Source: Fredericiella sp963839515
GTDB taxonomy: Bacteria; Chloroflexota; Anaerolineae; Caldilineales; Caldilineaceae
Length of the DNA: 64,000 nucleotides
Assembly (NCBI GenBank): GCA_963839515.1
Contig: CAWIVN010000001.1
Span: forward strand, 372,001-436,000
Direction of reading: 5' to 3'
How positions within the stretch are numbered: the first letter of the stretch is position 1; each line of letters opens with the position of its first letter. This document shows positions 17,635 to 27,035 of this stretch, piece after piece. The notes under the pieces are model-generated. The model made no database searches. It saw only the letters and a program-made list of their open reading frames with translations, and had not been told where the DNA came from. Position numbers and translations under genes: made by a program.

Positions 17635-19018
17635 TTATCTATCGTAGTTGGATGCAGGCTGAGGGAAAAGGTTACAAGGAAGCTCGATAGTGAAGGTAGT
17701 CGTGTTGTTGGCGGAATGGACGGCGATTGTGCCGTGGTGAAGGAGCACGAGCCGGCGGGTGATGGCGAGGCCCAGGCCGCTGCCGCCGGCGTCGGACTGG
17801 CGGGCGTCGTCGCCGCGCCAGAAACGGTCGAAGAGATGCTCGATGTGTTCAGGTGGCAGGTCGCCGGTGTTGCTGACAGCAAAGCGTACGCCGGTGCTGC
17901 CCTGGGCATGCGCTGCCGAGACACGGATCGTGCCTTCCGGCTGCGTGTGGCGCAGCGCGTTGGTGAGCAGGTTGTCAAAGACCTGCTGCATGCGCCCGGC
18001 GTCCACCTGCACTGCAGGCAGCCCCGGTTCTGCCTGGCTGTCCAGGACGATGCCCGCGTCCTGCGCCAGGGGGGTAAAGCGGGCGACGGCCTCGGCGACC
18101 AGCGCGGCGGGTGCGACGGCGGACAGCTGCAGCGGCAGGCGGCCGGTTTCGGCTTGTGTCAGCAGGCGCAGGTCCTCGACCAGGCGTGCGAGGTGGATTG
18201 TCTGATCGTAGGCCACGGCCAGGCGTTCGGCGTCGAGTGGGTAGACACCATCCATCATGGCCTCGAGGTGACCGCGCAGCACGCTTACGGGCGTACGCAA
18301 CTCGTGGGCGATGTCGCTCGTCATCTGCCGGCGCAGACGTTCGCCATCCCCCAGCCGCTGCGACATATTGTTGAACGAGGTCGCCAGTTGGCGCACCTCG
18401 CTTGGCCCTTCGACCGGTACAGGTTCGCCTAATTGTGCGCTCGTCAAGTGGCGTATACGCTCAGCCAGCCGCTGTATAGGGCGCGCCAGCCAGTACGCCA
18501 GCAACAAGCCAAGGGCGAGCGCCACCAAGCTGGCGACCAGCGCAATGACGAGCAGCGCCCGGCTGACCTGCTCCGTAAATGCCTGCTCGGCACGTCCCAG
18601 TGCCTGTGCTCCAGGTGCCTGCTGACCCAGCAGCCCGACCGCGGTCCCACTTACCGTCAAAGGAACTGTCTCGACCGGGCCAATGCCATCCACACTGCTG
18701 CCCAGCCAGCTTGCATCTGTGGCCGCCACAATGAGGCCATCTGGCGCAGCCACAAACGACTGCATGCCGCCGCGGCCGCGGCGCTCGCCCAAGCCGCGTC
18801 CCATGACCGGCAGCAGGTCTTCCACACCTGCCCACGTGCCGTTGGCGGTGTAGTAGGCTTGCAGATCGGCGATGAGTGTGGGGTCGAAGAGAACGGAGTT
18901 GCGGGCGCCGACATACTGGCGGAAGCTGGCGTCCACCGACTGGTAGACCACGAAAGCGACGATTGCCAGCACGATCCAGGTCACCAGCAAAATAGCCGCG
19001 GTCAGCCGCACCCAAAGC

Positions 19019-19026
<8 letters not shown>
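17635..19026 (-). CDS. Membrane sensor histidine kinase
   Basis: 463 aa. TM1 at ~8-30 and TM2 at ~157-180 flank a ~125-residue extracytoplasmic sensor with Arg/Gly-rich ERRGRGGM. A HAMP domain (~180-233) follows, then HisKA with DIAHELRTP (phospho-acceptor His241) and a HATPase_c domain (NLLTNALRHT, GGSGLGLAITRRLV). The ATG overlaps the response-regulator stop by 8 bases (ATGAATAA), so the pair is coupled. The cognate signal is not readable; neighbours suggest redox, sulfur or metal stress. A decayed kinase of similar type lies at 27.7 kb. Confidence 0.92.
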
Positions 19027-19711
<685 letters not shown>

Positions 19712-19850
19712 GGTGATCGGTTCGTAGTGATAGATGGATGATGCTTGAACGTGACAAGTCCGCACGCCTCTGCGCAGACTTGTCACATGATACACCGTTC
19801 AGCCCGCACCCTGTATGAAGGTGGGTGAACGAGTTGGAACTGCGTGGCGG

Positions 19851-19943
19851 CTAGTTGGCGCAGCGCTCAAACGCCGGCAGATGCTTCTCGTTTAGCAGGC
19901 CTGCGGCCAAGCCAGCAGCCAGGACGAGTTTGTACGATTTCAT
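19851..19943 (-). CDS. 30-residue peptide under box B
   Basis: Encodes MKSYKLVLAAGLAAGLL and ends PAFERCAN: a positively charged start, a hydrophobic Ala/Leu stretch and one terminal Cys. AAAGGA lies seven bases before the ATG, and box B sits 61 bp upstream in the same orientation. It could be a real small membrane or secreted peptide, or the start of a longer gene cut by mutation; no continuation was found in other frames. No homology is claimed. Confidence 0.5.
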   Translation of the reverse strand: MKSYKLVLAAGLAAGLLNEKHLPAFERCAN

Positions 19944-20003
19944 GGTTCTATCCTTTGCGCTTGATATGAATATTGTTGTGCTGGCCCAAGTCTCGCGTGG
20001 AAC

Positions 20004-20021
20004 TTTGAAGAACCTGTGAAG
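20004..20021 (-). promoter_or_regulatory. Direct-repeat box B (CTTCACA-N4-CTTCAAA)
   Basis: On the minus strand CTTCACA, four bases, CTTCAAA with an 11-bp period, oriented toward the 30-residue peptide gene and ~0.3 kb upstream of the response-regulator gene. It matches boxes A and C except for one base. Confidence 0.6.
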
Positions 20022-20059
20022 ACAAGATAGGGAAATGTTAGTGTTTAAGCGGCATCCCA

Positions 20060-21325
20060 TCAACTGCTGCGAGCGCCAGCCATGCGTGGCCGCGCGGGCA
20101 GGGTTTCGCGCATGACAGCAGCGACAATCACGCCGGATAGGAAGGTCAGCGCGCCAACCGCGGCGATGGCCACAGTGATGCCAAACATGTCGGCCAGCAG
20201 CCCCGCCAACAATGCGCCAATGGCATAGCCTAGGTCACGCCACAGCCGGTAGACACCAACCGCAGAGGCGCGCCACTCGGGATGGGCAACGTCGGAAATG
20301 GCCGCCAACAGGGTCGGATAGACCATGGCCGTGCCGACGCCCAGCAGCACCGCGCCCAAATACCACGCGCCAAAGTTGCCTCCCAGCACCAGCACGCCAA
20401 TGCCGGCGGCTTGACACCACATCCCGCCCGCTATCAACCATTTGCGCCCGATGTGGTCGCTCAACGCGCCGGTCACGAGCTGGCTGACGCCCCACACGCC
20501 CGGATAGGTGGCGGCAAGTATGCCAATCTGTGCGACCGGCACGCCAAAGCTGGCCAGAAAAATGGGGAACAGCCCCCACATCATGCCGTCATTCAGGTTG
20601 TTGACCAACCCCGCCTGGCTGGCGGAAAAGAGATTCTTATCCTTCCAACTCGTCAGCCAGAACACCTGGCGGAAAGATAGTTCCGCGTGGCCCGCATTGG
20701 CGTTGTTTGCCAGCAGCCTCGCTTCCACCCTCGTGTGGGGCAAGGTCTCATGGATGAGAAAGATGGAGAAAAGCAGTCCCGCCACTGCGATCGCAATGCC
20801 GGGATAGAAGGGTACCGGGCGCAGGCCATAGCTTGCCGCCAAAAAACCGGTGGCCGCGGCGGCAAACGAGACAGCCAGGTAGCCGGCGAACTCGTTCAGC
20901 CCCATTGCCAAACCGCGCTGCTTTGGCCCTACCAGGTCGATCTTCATGATCACGGTCGTGGACCAGCACAGACCCTGGTTAATGCCCAGTAGGATGTTGG
21001 CAAAGACGATCCAGCCCCAACTTGGCGCAAGGATGATCAGAAAAGGCACCGGCAGCCCCACCAACCAGCCGGCAATCAAGATGTGCTTGCGCCCCCATTT
21101 GTCACCCAAGCGGCCCGCAAAGAGATTGGCCAGCGCCTTGACCACGCCGAAGGTAACCAGAAAGGAGAGCACGACCGACATCGATACCAGGCCGAATTCA
21201 TCTTCCGCAATAATCGGAATAAGGGTGCGCTCCAGCCCGACCATGGCGCCGACAAAGGCGTTGACGACGATTAGCAGGGAGAACTGCTCCCAGTTGGCGC
21301 GCAGCCCCAAGGTAACCGTTTTCAA
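20060..21325 (-). CDS. MFS transporter
   Basis: A 421-aa major-facilitator protein with twelve predicted TM helices. The loop 2-3 signature GRLGDKWGRKHILIAG is intact and repeated in the second half as GALSDHIGRKWLIAGG. The first helices carry GLERTLIPIIAEDEFG. Start is a TTG at 21325 with AGGAGG eight bases upstream; an in-frame stop lies directly before it. It begins three bases after the nucleoside phosphorylase stop, so both are likely co-translated. Substrate unknown; coupling to the phosphorylase hints at a nucleoside or sulfur-containing purine product. Confidence 0.87.
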   Translation of the reverse strand: MKTVTLGLRANWEQFSLLIVVNAFVGAMVGLERTLIPIIAEDEFGLVSMSVVLSFLVTFGVVKALANLFAGRLGDKWGRKHILIAGWLVGLPVPFLIILAPSWGWIVFANILLGINQGLCWSTTVIMKIDLVGPKQRGLAMGLNEFAGYLAVSFAAAATGFLAASYGLRPVPFYPGIAIAVAGLLFSIFLIHETLPHTRVEARLLANNANAGHAELSFRQVFWLTSWKDKNLFSASQAGLVNNLNDGMMWGLFPIFLASFGVPVAQIGILAATYPGVWGVSQLVTGALSDHIGRKWLIAGGMWCQAAGIGVLVLGGNFGAWYLGAVLLGVGTAMVYPTLLAAISDVAHPEWRASAVGVYRLWRDLGYAIGALLAGLLADMFGITVAIAAVGALTFLSGVIVAAVMRETLPARPRMAGARSS

Positions 21326-21328
21326 CCT

Positions 21329-22153
21329 TCATCCCTCCTGTGTCAGCCAGCGGCTGGCGGTGGCGTGGATCAGCGCGAGGGCGTCATATGCGCCGTCCGC
21401 ATGGCCCTTATCGAAATCGTTGTCGACCGTGCCCATCTGATTGGTTACGTGCGCAAAACAGACGACCGCTCTGCCGCGCGCCTGGGCGAAGGCGTAGAGG
21501 GCGGACGCCTCCATCTCGACGGCGGTAATACCGGCAGCCTGCGCCTGCGCCACCGCAAACGCCGTCTCGCGAAAAGGCGCGTCCGTGGTCCACGTCGCGC
21601 CCCGATAGGTGGGGACAGCCAGATTGGCGAAGGCGCCGTCGAACAGCGCCAGCAGCCGATCGTCCAGGTGCGCATAGTCCGCGGGCGGCAGGTAGTGATA
21701 GCTGGCGCCTTCGTCGCGCAACGCCTTCTCGATCACCATGAAAAACGGTGGCTCCTGGACAGTTGGCGATATCTGGCCCGACGACGTCACGCTGATCAGC
21801 AGCCGGCACCCGGAGGCAAACATCTCTTCAGCCACGAGAACAGCAAACGATGCCCCTACCGCACAGCCCACGATGCCAAAGTCGATCCCATCACGCGTGA
21901 AGTCATATAATGACGTGTGATAACAAGCCCAGGCAGGGTTCAAGCGTACCTGATCGGTCGCGACCAGGTGCCGCACAATGTCGCCGTCCGGGTCGAGTAC
22001 ACAGATCTTTGGCACCACACCAGTGGGAATTGCCTTTTGCCGCCTCGCCTCGCGCAGCAGATTCTCGGGGGCGAAGACTGAGGGTTCGTCATAGCGTTTA
22101 TCACGCAAGATGGGCGGCGCATACTCACTAGCTCGTAAACGGTCAGCAGCCAT
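21329..22153 (-). CDS. Nucleoside phosphorylase (PNP/UDP family)
   Basis: 274 aa. Phosphorolyses a nucleoside to base and ribose 1-phosphate. The central block VGASFAVLVAEEMFASGCRLLISVTSSGQ and the C-terminal signature AVEMEASALYAFAQARGR (Glu-Met-Glu binding ribose) identify the PNP/uridine-phosphorylase-like family. The C-terminus includes NDFDKGHADGAYD. Nucleobase specificity is not determinable. It lies in an operon with a rhodanese/MBL protein and an MFS carrier, an uncommon partnership for salvage enzymes. Confidence 0.85.
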   Translation of the reverse strand: MAADRLRASEYAPPILRDKRYDEPSVFAPENLLREARRQKAIPTGVVPKICVLDPDGDIVRHLVATDQVRLNPAWACYHTSLYDFTRDGIDFGIVGCAVGASFAVLVAEEMFASGCRLLISVTSSGQISPTVQEPPFFMVIEKALRDEGASYHYLPPADYAHLDDRLLALFDGAFANLAVPTYRGATWTTDAPFRETAFAVAQAQAAGITAVEMEASALYAFAQARGRAVVCFAHVTNQMGTVDNDFDKGHADGAYDALALIHATASRWLTQEG

Positions 22154-22166
22154 AGTCTCACTGTTG

Positions 22167-23276
22167 TTAGCGCACTGCGCAGCGGTTAGCCCCAGCTTCG
22201 AGGTCAGTCACGTCACCTTCGGGGATTACGCCCGTCTCGTTGAGCTCCATGATCCGGCGATGGTTCGGCGGTGTTGCGGGAATGCGCGCCAAAAGCGTAT
22301 CCACGAACACTGCCTCGGGCGCGTGCAGCAGCCCCAGCTGGCTGGACACCTGGCCAAGCGGCGCAGCATTTGGCTTGTGATCGAAGGCCACCGGCTCGCT
22401 GGTGTGCCCCGGCAGAACCAGCACGGTGGGCGATAAGCGCAGCAGACACTGCAGCGAGCCATACAGCATGTGCGCGCGGCGCCGGGCCTCGTCTGCACTT
22501 GCTTCTAAATCGGGCCGGCCGACGCCCGCAAGAAAGAGCGTATCGCCGGTGAAGAGAAGCTGGTCGTCGAGCAGGTAACAAGCGCTTTCCGGCGTATGGC
22601 CTGGGGTCTGCAAGACGTGGAGCCTGGCTGCGCCGATGTCCAGCACGTCACCATCATGAATGGGCACATATGGATAGGTTACGCGATCGGTAGCGGGCAG
22701 GTGGAGCAGCGCGCCGCTCTGTTCCGCCAGGCTGCGGCTGCGGGATAAATGGTCGGCGTGCACGTGCGTGTCCAGAACATGCGTGATGCGCCAGCCGCGC
22801 TGCTGCGCCAGGTCACGATAGAGTTCAGGATCGAGCGAGGCGTCGATCACCGCGGCTTCAGCGTCCGCACCAATCAGATAAGAAAGACAGCCTTTCCCCG
22901 TGCGGCGCAGCTGGATCACCTGTGCGACAGATGTTGGCGCCGACACATCGGCGCTGTTCCAGGCCAGGCTCCATGCCTTCATGCCGCCGGCCAACGAACG
23001 CGCATCGAAGCCGCGCGCCCGTAGCTGTTCGGCCGCGATAAGGCTGACTCTACCCGCCGCACAGATTGTGACGATGGGCCGATCTACGGTAACGTTCAGG
23101 CTGGCCAATGCATTTGGCTGTCCCGCTTTGAGGGCAGCATAGGCGTCTACATGGACGGATCCAGGGATCGACCACTCGGTCCACTCTGCATCCGGCCGGA
23201 TATCGACGATTGTGACCGGCTGCCCCTCGTCCAACATCCTGCGCAGAGCCGCTACAGTAATGACGTCGTTTCGCAT
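22167..23276 (-). CDS. Rhodanese-metallo-beta-lactamase fusion, persulfide-dioxygenase-like
   Basis: 369 aa. The N-terminal rhodanese (residues 1-107) has the active loop CAAGRVS (Cys72). A metallo-hydrolase domain follows with THVHADH (171-176), PGHTPE (His227), FTGDT (Asp245) and a late PGHTSEP (His291). Such fusions oxidise glutathione persulfide or transfer sulfane sulfur; here the rhodanese precedes the MBL, whereas ETHE1/CstB types have it after. GGAGG lies five bases before the ATG. Membership in an operon headed by an ArsR-rhodanese regulator supports a sulfane-sulfur role. Dioxygenase activity is inferred. Confidence 0.85.
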   Translation of the reverse strand: MRNDVITVAALRRMLDEGQPVTIVDIRPDAEWTEWSIPGSVHVDAYAALKAGQPNALASLNVTVDRPIVTICAAGRVSLIAAEQLRARGFDARSLAGGMKAWSLAWNSADVSAPTSVAQVIQLRRTGKGCLSYLIGADAEAAVIDASLDPELYRDLAQQRGWRITHVLDTHVHADHLSRSRSLAEQSGALLHLPATDRVTYPYVPIHDGDVLDIGAARLHVLQTPGHTPESACYLLDDQLLFTGDTLFLAGVGRPDLEASADEARRRAHMLYGSLQCLLRLSPTVLVLPGHTSEPVAFDHKPNAAPLGQVSSQLGLLHAPEAVFVDTLLARIPATPPNHRRIMELNETGVIPEGDVTDLEAGANRCAVR

Positions 23277-23325
23277 CGAAACCTCCGTTTATCCTCATAT
23301 TGAACTGCAGAAGAAGCTTGACTTG

Positions 23326-23901
23326 TCAGCGCACCGCCACAATCCCAAAGTGGTACTGGCAGCACTGAGATAAGTCCACGTCTTGAATGAGCCGAAACCC
23401 GGTGTCTTCCATCCATGCTTTGCACTGTTGCGGTGAGGGCCGAATATCCAGTGTGGGGCCGCGCGGCGTCGGAATATCACTTCTCCAGTGAATGACCGAC
23501 AGCTTCCCGCCTGGCTGCAACACCCGGAAAGCTTCCTTGAGCAGCTCGACCGGCGTCGCCACATGCAAGAGGTTGTAAATCATGGCATGGGATTGCGTTT
23601 GCGGTTCAAGCCCCGTGCCATCGGCGACGAAGTCGCGCACGCAGGCGTGGACATTCCGGAGGGACTGGCCCAGCGACTTCTGGCGCAGGCACGCAATTAA
23701 ATCAGGTTCGATGTCGAACGCATACACGGTTCCCGTCGTATACCTGGCGGCGGGCAGCGTGAATGTCCCATAGCCGCTGCCAAACTCGACAACATTGCCC
23801 TCACAGCCTTCGTCTCCAAACATCTTCTTGACCACACACTCGGCATCAAAGAAGCTGTTCCAGTAATCCTCCTCAGGCATGCCGCTTTCGCGAGCTTTCA
23901 T
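23326..23901 (-). CDS. Class I SAM-dependent methyltransferase
   Basis: 191 aa. Motif I VVEFGSGYGTFTLPAA binds SAM; the acidic FDIEPD ends strand 2; LLHVATPVELLKEAFRVLQPGGKLSVIHW is motif IV-VI of the Methyltransf_11/31 type. Start at 23901 is chosen because AAAGGA lies six bases upstream. Located between the rhodanese/MBL and DsrE genes, so a thiol, selenium or metalloid substrate is possible, but no substrate-specific feature is visible. Confidence 0.87.
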   Translation of the reverse strand: MKARESGMPEEDYWNSFFDAECVVKKMFGDEGCEGNVVEFGSGYGTFTLPAARYTTGTVYAFDIEPDLIACLRQKSLGQSLRNVHACVRDFVADGTGLEPQTQSHAMIYNLLHVATPVELLKEAFRVLQPGGKLSVIHWRSDIPTPRGPTLDIRPSPQQCKAWMEDTGFRLIQDVDLSQCCQYHFGIVAVR

Positions 23902-23925
23902 TTCGTGTCCTTTGCAAGGCAAGCG

Positions 23926-24279
23926 TCAGAACGTCAGGACCTTATCCGCCTCGACCGTCCATTGGCAGAGCTGGCTCATGGTGCTAATTTCGACACCTTC
24001 CTGCAGCGGGACGCTCTTGATCCCACGCGCTTCACAACAGGTCCCGCACGCCTTGACCTGGCCGCCGCGGTTGATGACAGCTTTGAGCATACGCTCGACG
24101 TTGTAGTAGCCCTGTGGCGTCCCCTGGTTAGGCAGAGCACAAGTCACCGCGTCCGCCATCAGAAAGATATGCACCTCTACATCCGCATGCTCTTTCTGCA
24201 AGGTCATAGCCATGCGCAACGCGTTGTACGCGTTCTCGGTGCCATAGGAGGCGTCATTAATGATGAATAGGATGTTCAT
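23926..24279 (-). CDS. DsrE/DsrF-like sulfur-relay protein
   Basis: 117 aa of the DsrE superfamily (MNILFIINDASYGTENAYNA; HIFLMADAV). Family members pass persulfide sulfur between proteins on a conserved Cys. Candidates here are the Cys of VTCALPNQG and the cluster ACGTCC near residue 80. AGGAGA precedes the ATG. Position directly downstream of the ArsR-rhodanese regulator fits a sulfur-trafficking operon. Confidence 0.87.
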   Translation of the reverse strand: MNILFIINDASYGTENAYNALRMAMTLQKEHADVEVHIFLMADAVTCALPNQGTPQGYYNVERMLKAVINRGGQVKACGTCCEARGIKSVPLQEGVEISTMSQLCQWTVEADKVLTF

Positions 24280-24363
24280 AATTTCTCTCCTGATAACAGA
24301 CTTGATTTGATTACGCTAATAAAGAAGAATGCATTTAATGGCAGTCATGCCAGTGGTGAGAGA

Positions 24364-25035
24364 TTAACTATTGATACCGGACAATGCCTGCTGCCATTCA
24401 ACGACACCTTCCTCAAGCCGGAGCGTCTGCAGTCCGCGGCTGGCAATCAGTGCCAATGCCTGGTCGGCCATGACGCAGTAGGGGCCGCGGCAGTAAGCCA
24501 CGATGGGCATGTCGGCGGGCAATTCGTCGAGCCGCCGTTCCAGTTCTTCGAGCGGCAACGACACTGCGCCAGGAATGTGCCCGGCTGCATACTCAACCTG
24601 CGGGCGCGCATCGAGGAGGAAGACCTCCCCCCTATGCAGCCGTTCACGCAGTTCGGCAGCCGAGATACGCTCGAACTCATGGCGCTGGCTGCGATAGGCG
24701 TCCAGCGCCTGCTGCACCTCGGCGATCTGTGATTCCGTCACCGTCCGCAATTCCAGCCACAGGCGCGCCACCGCTGGATCTGCCAGACGATAGCGGATAA
24801 AGACACCCTCTCGCTCGCTAAGCACAAGCCGGCTCTGCTTCAAGCGCTGCAAATGTTGCGATGTATTGGCAACGCTCATCTGCGCTGCGCTTGCCAGTTC
24901 CTCGACCGTTCTCGGCGCCTGCATCAGCAGGTCCAAGAGTTCGAGTCGATGTGCATTCGCCACTGCCTGCCCGACTTGTGCAAAGAGAGAGAAGAGTGCT
25001 TCTTTCTGGTGCCGTTTCCCGCCGCTTTGAGACAT
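24364..25035 (-). CDS. ArsR-family regulator fused to rhodanese
   Basis: 223 aa. Residues ~10-95 are an ArsR winged helix (MSVANTSQHLQRLKQSRLV recognition helix) with no cysteine at all. Residues ~120-220 are a rhodanese domain whose active loop is CRGPYC (Cys182, Cys187). Known persulfide sensors of the SqrR/BigR type use cysteines in the HTH part; here only the rhodanese could react with sulfane sulfur. A palindrome overlapping its own -10 (25084-25105) suggests autorepression, and the divergent trxB-like gene may share control. Confidence 0.9.
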   Translation of the reverse strand: MSQSGGKRHQKEALFSLFAQVGQAVANAHRLELLDLLMQAPRTVEELASAAQMSVANTSQHLQRLKQSRLVLSEREGVFIRYRLADPAVARLWLELRTVTESQIAEVQQALDAYRSQRHEFERISAAELRERLHRGEVFLLDARPQVEYAAGHIPGAVSLPLEELERRLDELPADMPIVAYCRGPYCVMADQALALIASRGLQTLRLEEGVVEWQQALSGINS

Positions 25036-25083
25036 AGGTTTTCTACCTGGTCAATAGAAATGGTGACATTGCATATATTCAAT

Positions 25084-25131
25084 TATTCAATAGTTCACTT
25101 GAATACTATACCCCGCACAGGTACTTGTCAA
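25084..25131 (-). promoter_or_regulatory. Promoter and ArsR-type operator for the sulfur operon
   Basis: On the minus strand, TTGACA (25131-25126), a 17-bp spacer and TAGTAT (25108-25103) form a good promoter. A palindrome TATTCAA-N8-TTGAATA (25084-25105) overlaps the -10 and the start site, as expected for repression by an ArsR protein. Additional ATTCAAT half sites lie just downstream. Confidence 0.75.
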
Positions 25132-25257
25132 GCACAAACGCATATGACGAAAGCCTGAGCAGTGGCGCCCGTAGCATGTAACCTTGGGTGATTCTATGCA
25201 TCTAACTCAACAGTAGGTACGTTATATTGAATTGATCGGGGAAAGTGGGTAAGTGCC

Positions 25258-26241
25258 ATGAATGTTGACATCTTTGCGCCGGGCAATCAGGCAGCGGTAA
25301 TGGATTATGACCTTGCCATTATTGGCGGCGGTCCGGCCGGTGCAACGGCAGCAATGTATGCCGCACGTGCCAGCTTGCGTACATTGGTGATCGATAAAGG
25401 GTTAACCGCCGGCGCGCTGGGCATCACCTCGAAAATCGCCAACTACCCAGGCATTCTGGGCGAAATCACCGGCGCCGAGCTATTGGAGCGCATGCGCGTG
25501 CAGGCAGAGTCATTCGGCGCGGAGTTTATCCAGGACCGGGTGCAAGCGGTCGACCTTCTGTCAGATCCAAAGCTGATTTTTGCCAACAGTGGCACCTACA
25601 CGGCGCGGGCCGTGCTCATCGCCACGGGCTCCATGGGCCGCGGCCAGCGCGTGCAGGGTGAAGACGAACTGCTTGGCCGCGGCGTCTCCTATTGTGCGAC
25701 CTGTGACGCCGCGTTCTTTCGGGGCCAAGATGTCGCCGTTGCCGGGCAGAGTGATGAGGCAGTGGAAGAGGCGCTGTATTTGAGCCGCTTCGTGCGCCGT
25801 GTCCATCTGCTGTCGCCCACATCCGAACTCAAAGCGCCGGCGCACATAGTGGATGAACTGAGGCAAAAGCCCAACGTCGAAATCCATCTCGGGGCGGCGC
25901 TGCGCGCGGTGCTGGGCAGCGACCATGTGGAAGGTGTCCGAGTAGCTGTACGCGGGGCAGGCGAGCATACGCTGGCGGTCACGGGCGCGTTTATTTATCT
26001 CCAAGGCGCGCGGCCAATCACGGATTTTCTGCAGGGCCAGCTGTCGGTGAAGGACACCGGCTGCCTGTTGGTTGACAACGAATATCGGACGGCAGTACCG
26101 GGCGTCTATGCCGTGGGTGATGTACTCTGCAACCATGTCAAGCAGGCCGTGGTAGCGGCGGCCGAAGGCGCAGTAGCCGCCATGGCAGTGGAAAAACACC
26201 TGCACGGCCGCAAACAATTGGTGGCAGACTGGGCCAAGTAA
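25258..26241 (+). CDS. Thioredoxin-reductase-like flavoprotein with atypical NAD(P)H site
   Basis: 327 aa. FAD motif AIIGGGPAGATAA at the N-terminus, redox pair CATC (Cys146/Cys149), and the C-terminal FAD motif GVYAVGDV. The second nucleotide-binding site is unusual: the GGGxSA motif is replaced by AGQSDEA, and the HRRxxxR that binds the NADPH phosphate is replaced by LSPTSEL. The electron donor may therefore be NADH or something else. Next gene (50 bp downstream) is a tandem-thioredoxin disulfide oxidoreductase, its likely partner. Divergent from the ArsR-rhodanese gene. Confidence 0.88.
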   Translation: MNVDIFAPGNQAAVMDYDLAIIGGGPAGATAAMYAARASLRTLVIDKGLTAGALGITSKIANYPGILGEITGAELLERMRVQAESFGAEFIQDRVQAVDLLSDPKLIFANSGTYTARAVLIATGSMGRGQRVQGEDELLGRGVSYCATCDAAFFRGQDVAVAGQSDEAVEEALYLSRFVRRVHLLSPTSELKAPAHIVDELRQKPNVEIHLGAALRAVLGSDHVEGVRVAVRGAGEHTLAVTGAFIYLQGARPITDFLQGQLSVKDTGCLLVDNEYRTAVPGVYAVGDVLCNHVKQAVVAAAEGAVAAMAVEKHLHGRKQLVADWAK

Positions 26242-26291
26242 TCAAGTTCATTGCGTAAATAGATCGCGATCATAAACGGAGGAAACAGGAT

Positions 26292-26960
26292 ATGGGATTG
26301 CTCAACAACGACATCCAGAAGCAGGTACGCGAGCTTTTGTCAGAATTAGATGTGCCCGTGCGGCTGGTGGTCTTCACACAGGGTGAAGGCGGCGCCCTGG
26401 AGTGCGAGATGTGCGCCGATACCCGTGAACTCATTACCGAGGTTGCCGCCCTATCACCGAAACTATCTGTCGAGGTGCGCGATTTTGTGGGCGACGCCGA
26501 GATAGTCGAAACCTACGGTATCGACAAGGTGCCGGCTGTCGCCATTGTGCGCGACGGACCCACCCCTGTGGATTACGGGATCCGGCTCTACGGTATTCCC
26601 TCCGGCTACGAGTTCTCTACCCTGATCGAGGATATCGTCATGGTCAGCCGCGGCGACCCCGGGCTCAGCGCCCAAACGCTGGCGGCGCTTGAGAAGCTCA
26701 CCGGGCCGGTCAACATCCAAGTGTTTGTGACCCCGACCTGCCCCCACTGCCCGCGCGCAGTGGTGCTGGCGCACAAGCTGGCGCTGGCCAGCGAGCACGT
26801 GCGTGCTGCAATGGTCGAGGCCACCGAGTTCCCGCACCTGGCCAACCGCTACCAGGTCTACGGTGTGCCGCGCACGGTGATCAATGAGGACATCCACATT
26901 GAGGGCGCGGTCCCCGAAAGCATGTTGATCGCCCAGTTGATGGCCGGTATCCAGAACTGA
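26292..26960 (+). CDS. Protein disulfide oxidoreductase (tandem thioredoxin folds)
   Basis: 222 aa with two thioredoxin-like halves, as in the PDO/glutaredoxin-like family of thermophiles and AhpF N-termini. The first half has CEMC (Cys38/Cys41); the second has CPHC (Cys150/Cys153) in TPTCPHCP. cis-Pro segments are KVPAVAIV and GVPRTVIN. A GGAGGAAAC ribosome site precedes the ATG. It probably accepts electrons from the adjacent reductase and reduces or isomerises cytoplasmic disulfides or polysulfides. Confidence 0.88.
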   Translation: MGLLNNDIQKQVRELLSELDVPVRLVVFTQGEGGALECEMCADTRELITEVAALSPKLSVEVRDFVGDAEIVETYGIDKVPAVAIVRDGPTPVDYGIRLYGIPSGYEFSTLIEDIVMVSRGDPGLSAQTLAALEKLTGPVNIQVFVTPTCPHCPRAVVLAHKLALASEHVRAAMVEATEFPHLANRYQVYGVPRTVINEDIHIEGAVPESMLIAQLMAGIQN

Positions 26961-27035
26961 TCAATTCACGCCGGCTCCCTGTGCTGCGGTACAATTCGTG
27001 AACACGATTGTTCGCCGTGCATGGGGAGTCTTCGC

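Noticed and set aside
26990..26995. TACAAT upstream of the ECF sigma gene
   Set aside because: No acceptable -35 box at 16-18 bp; kept out of the feature list.
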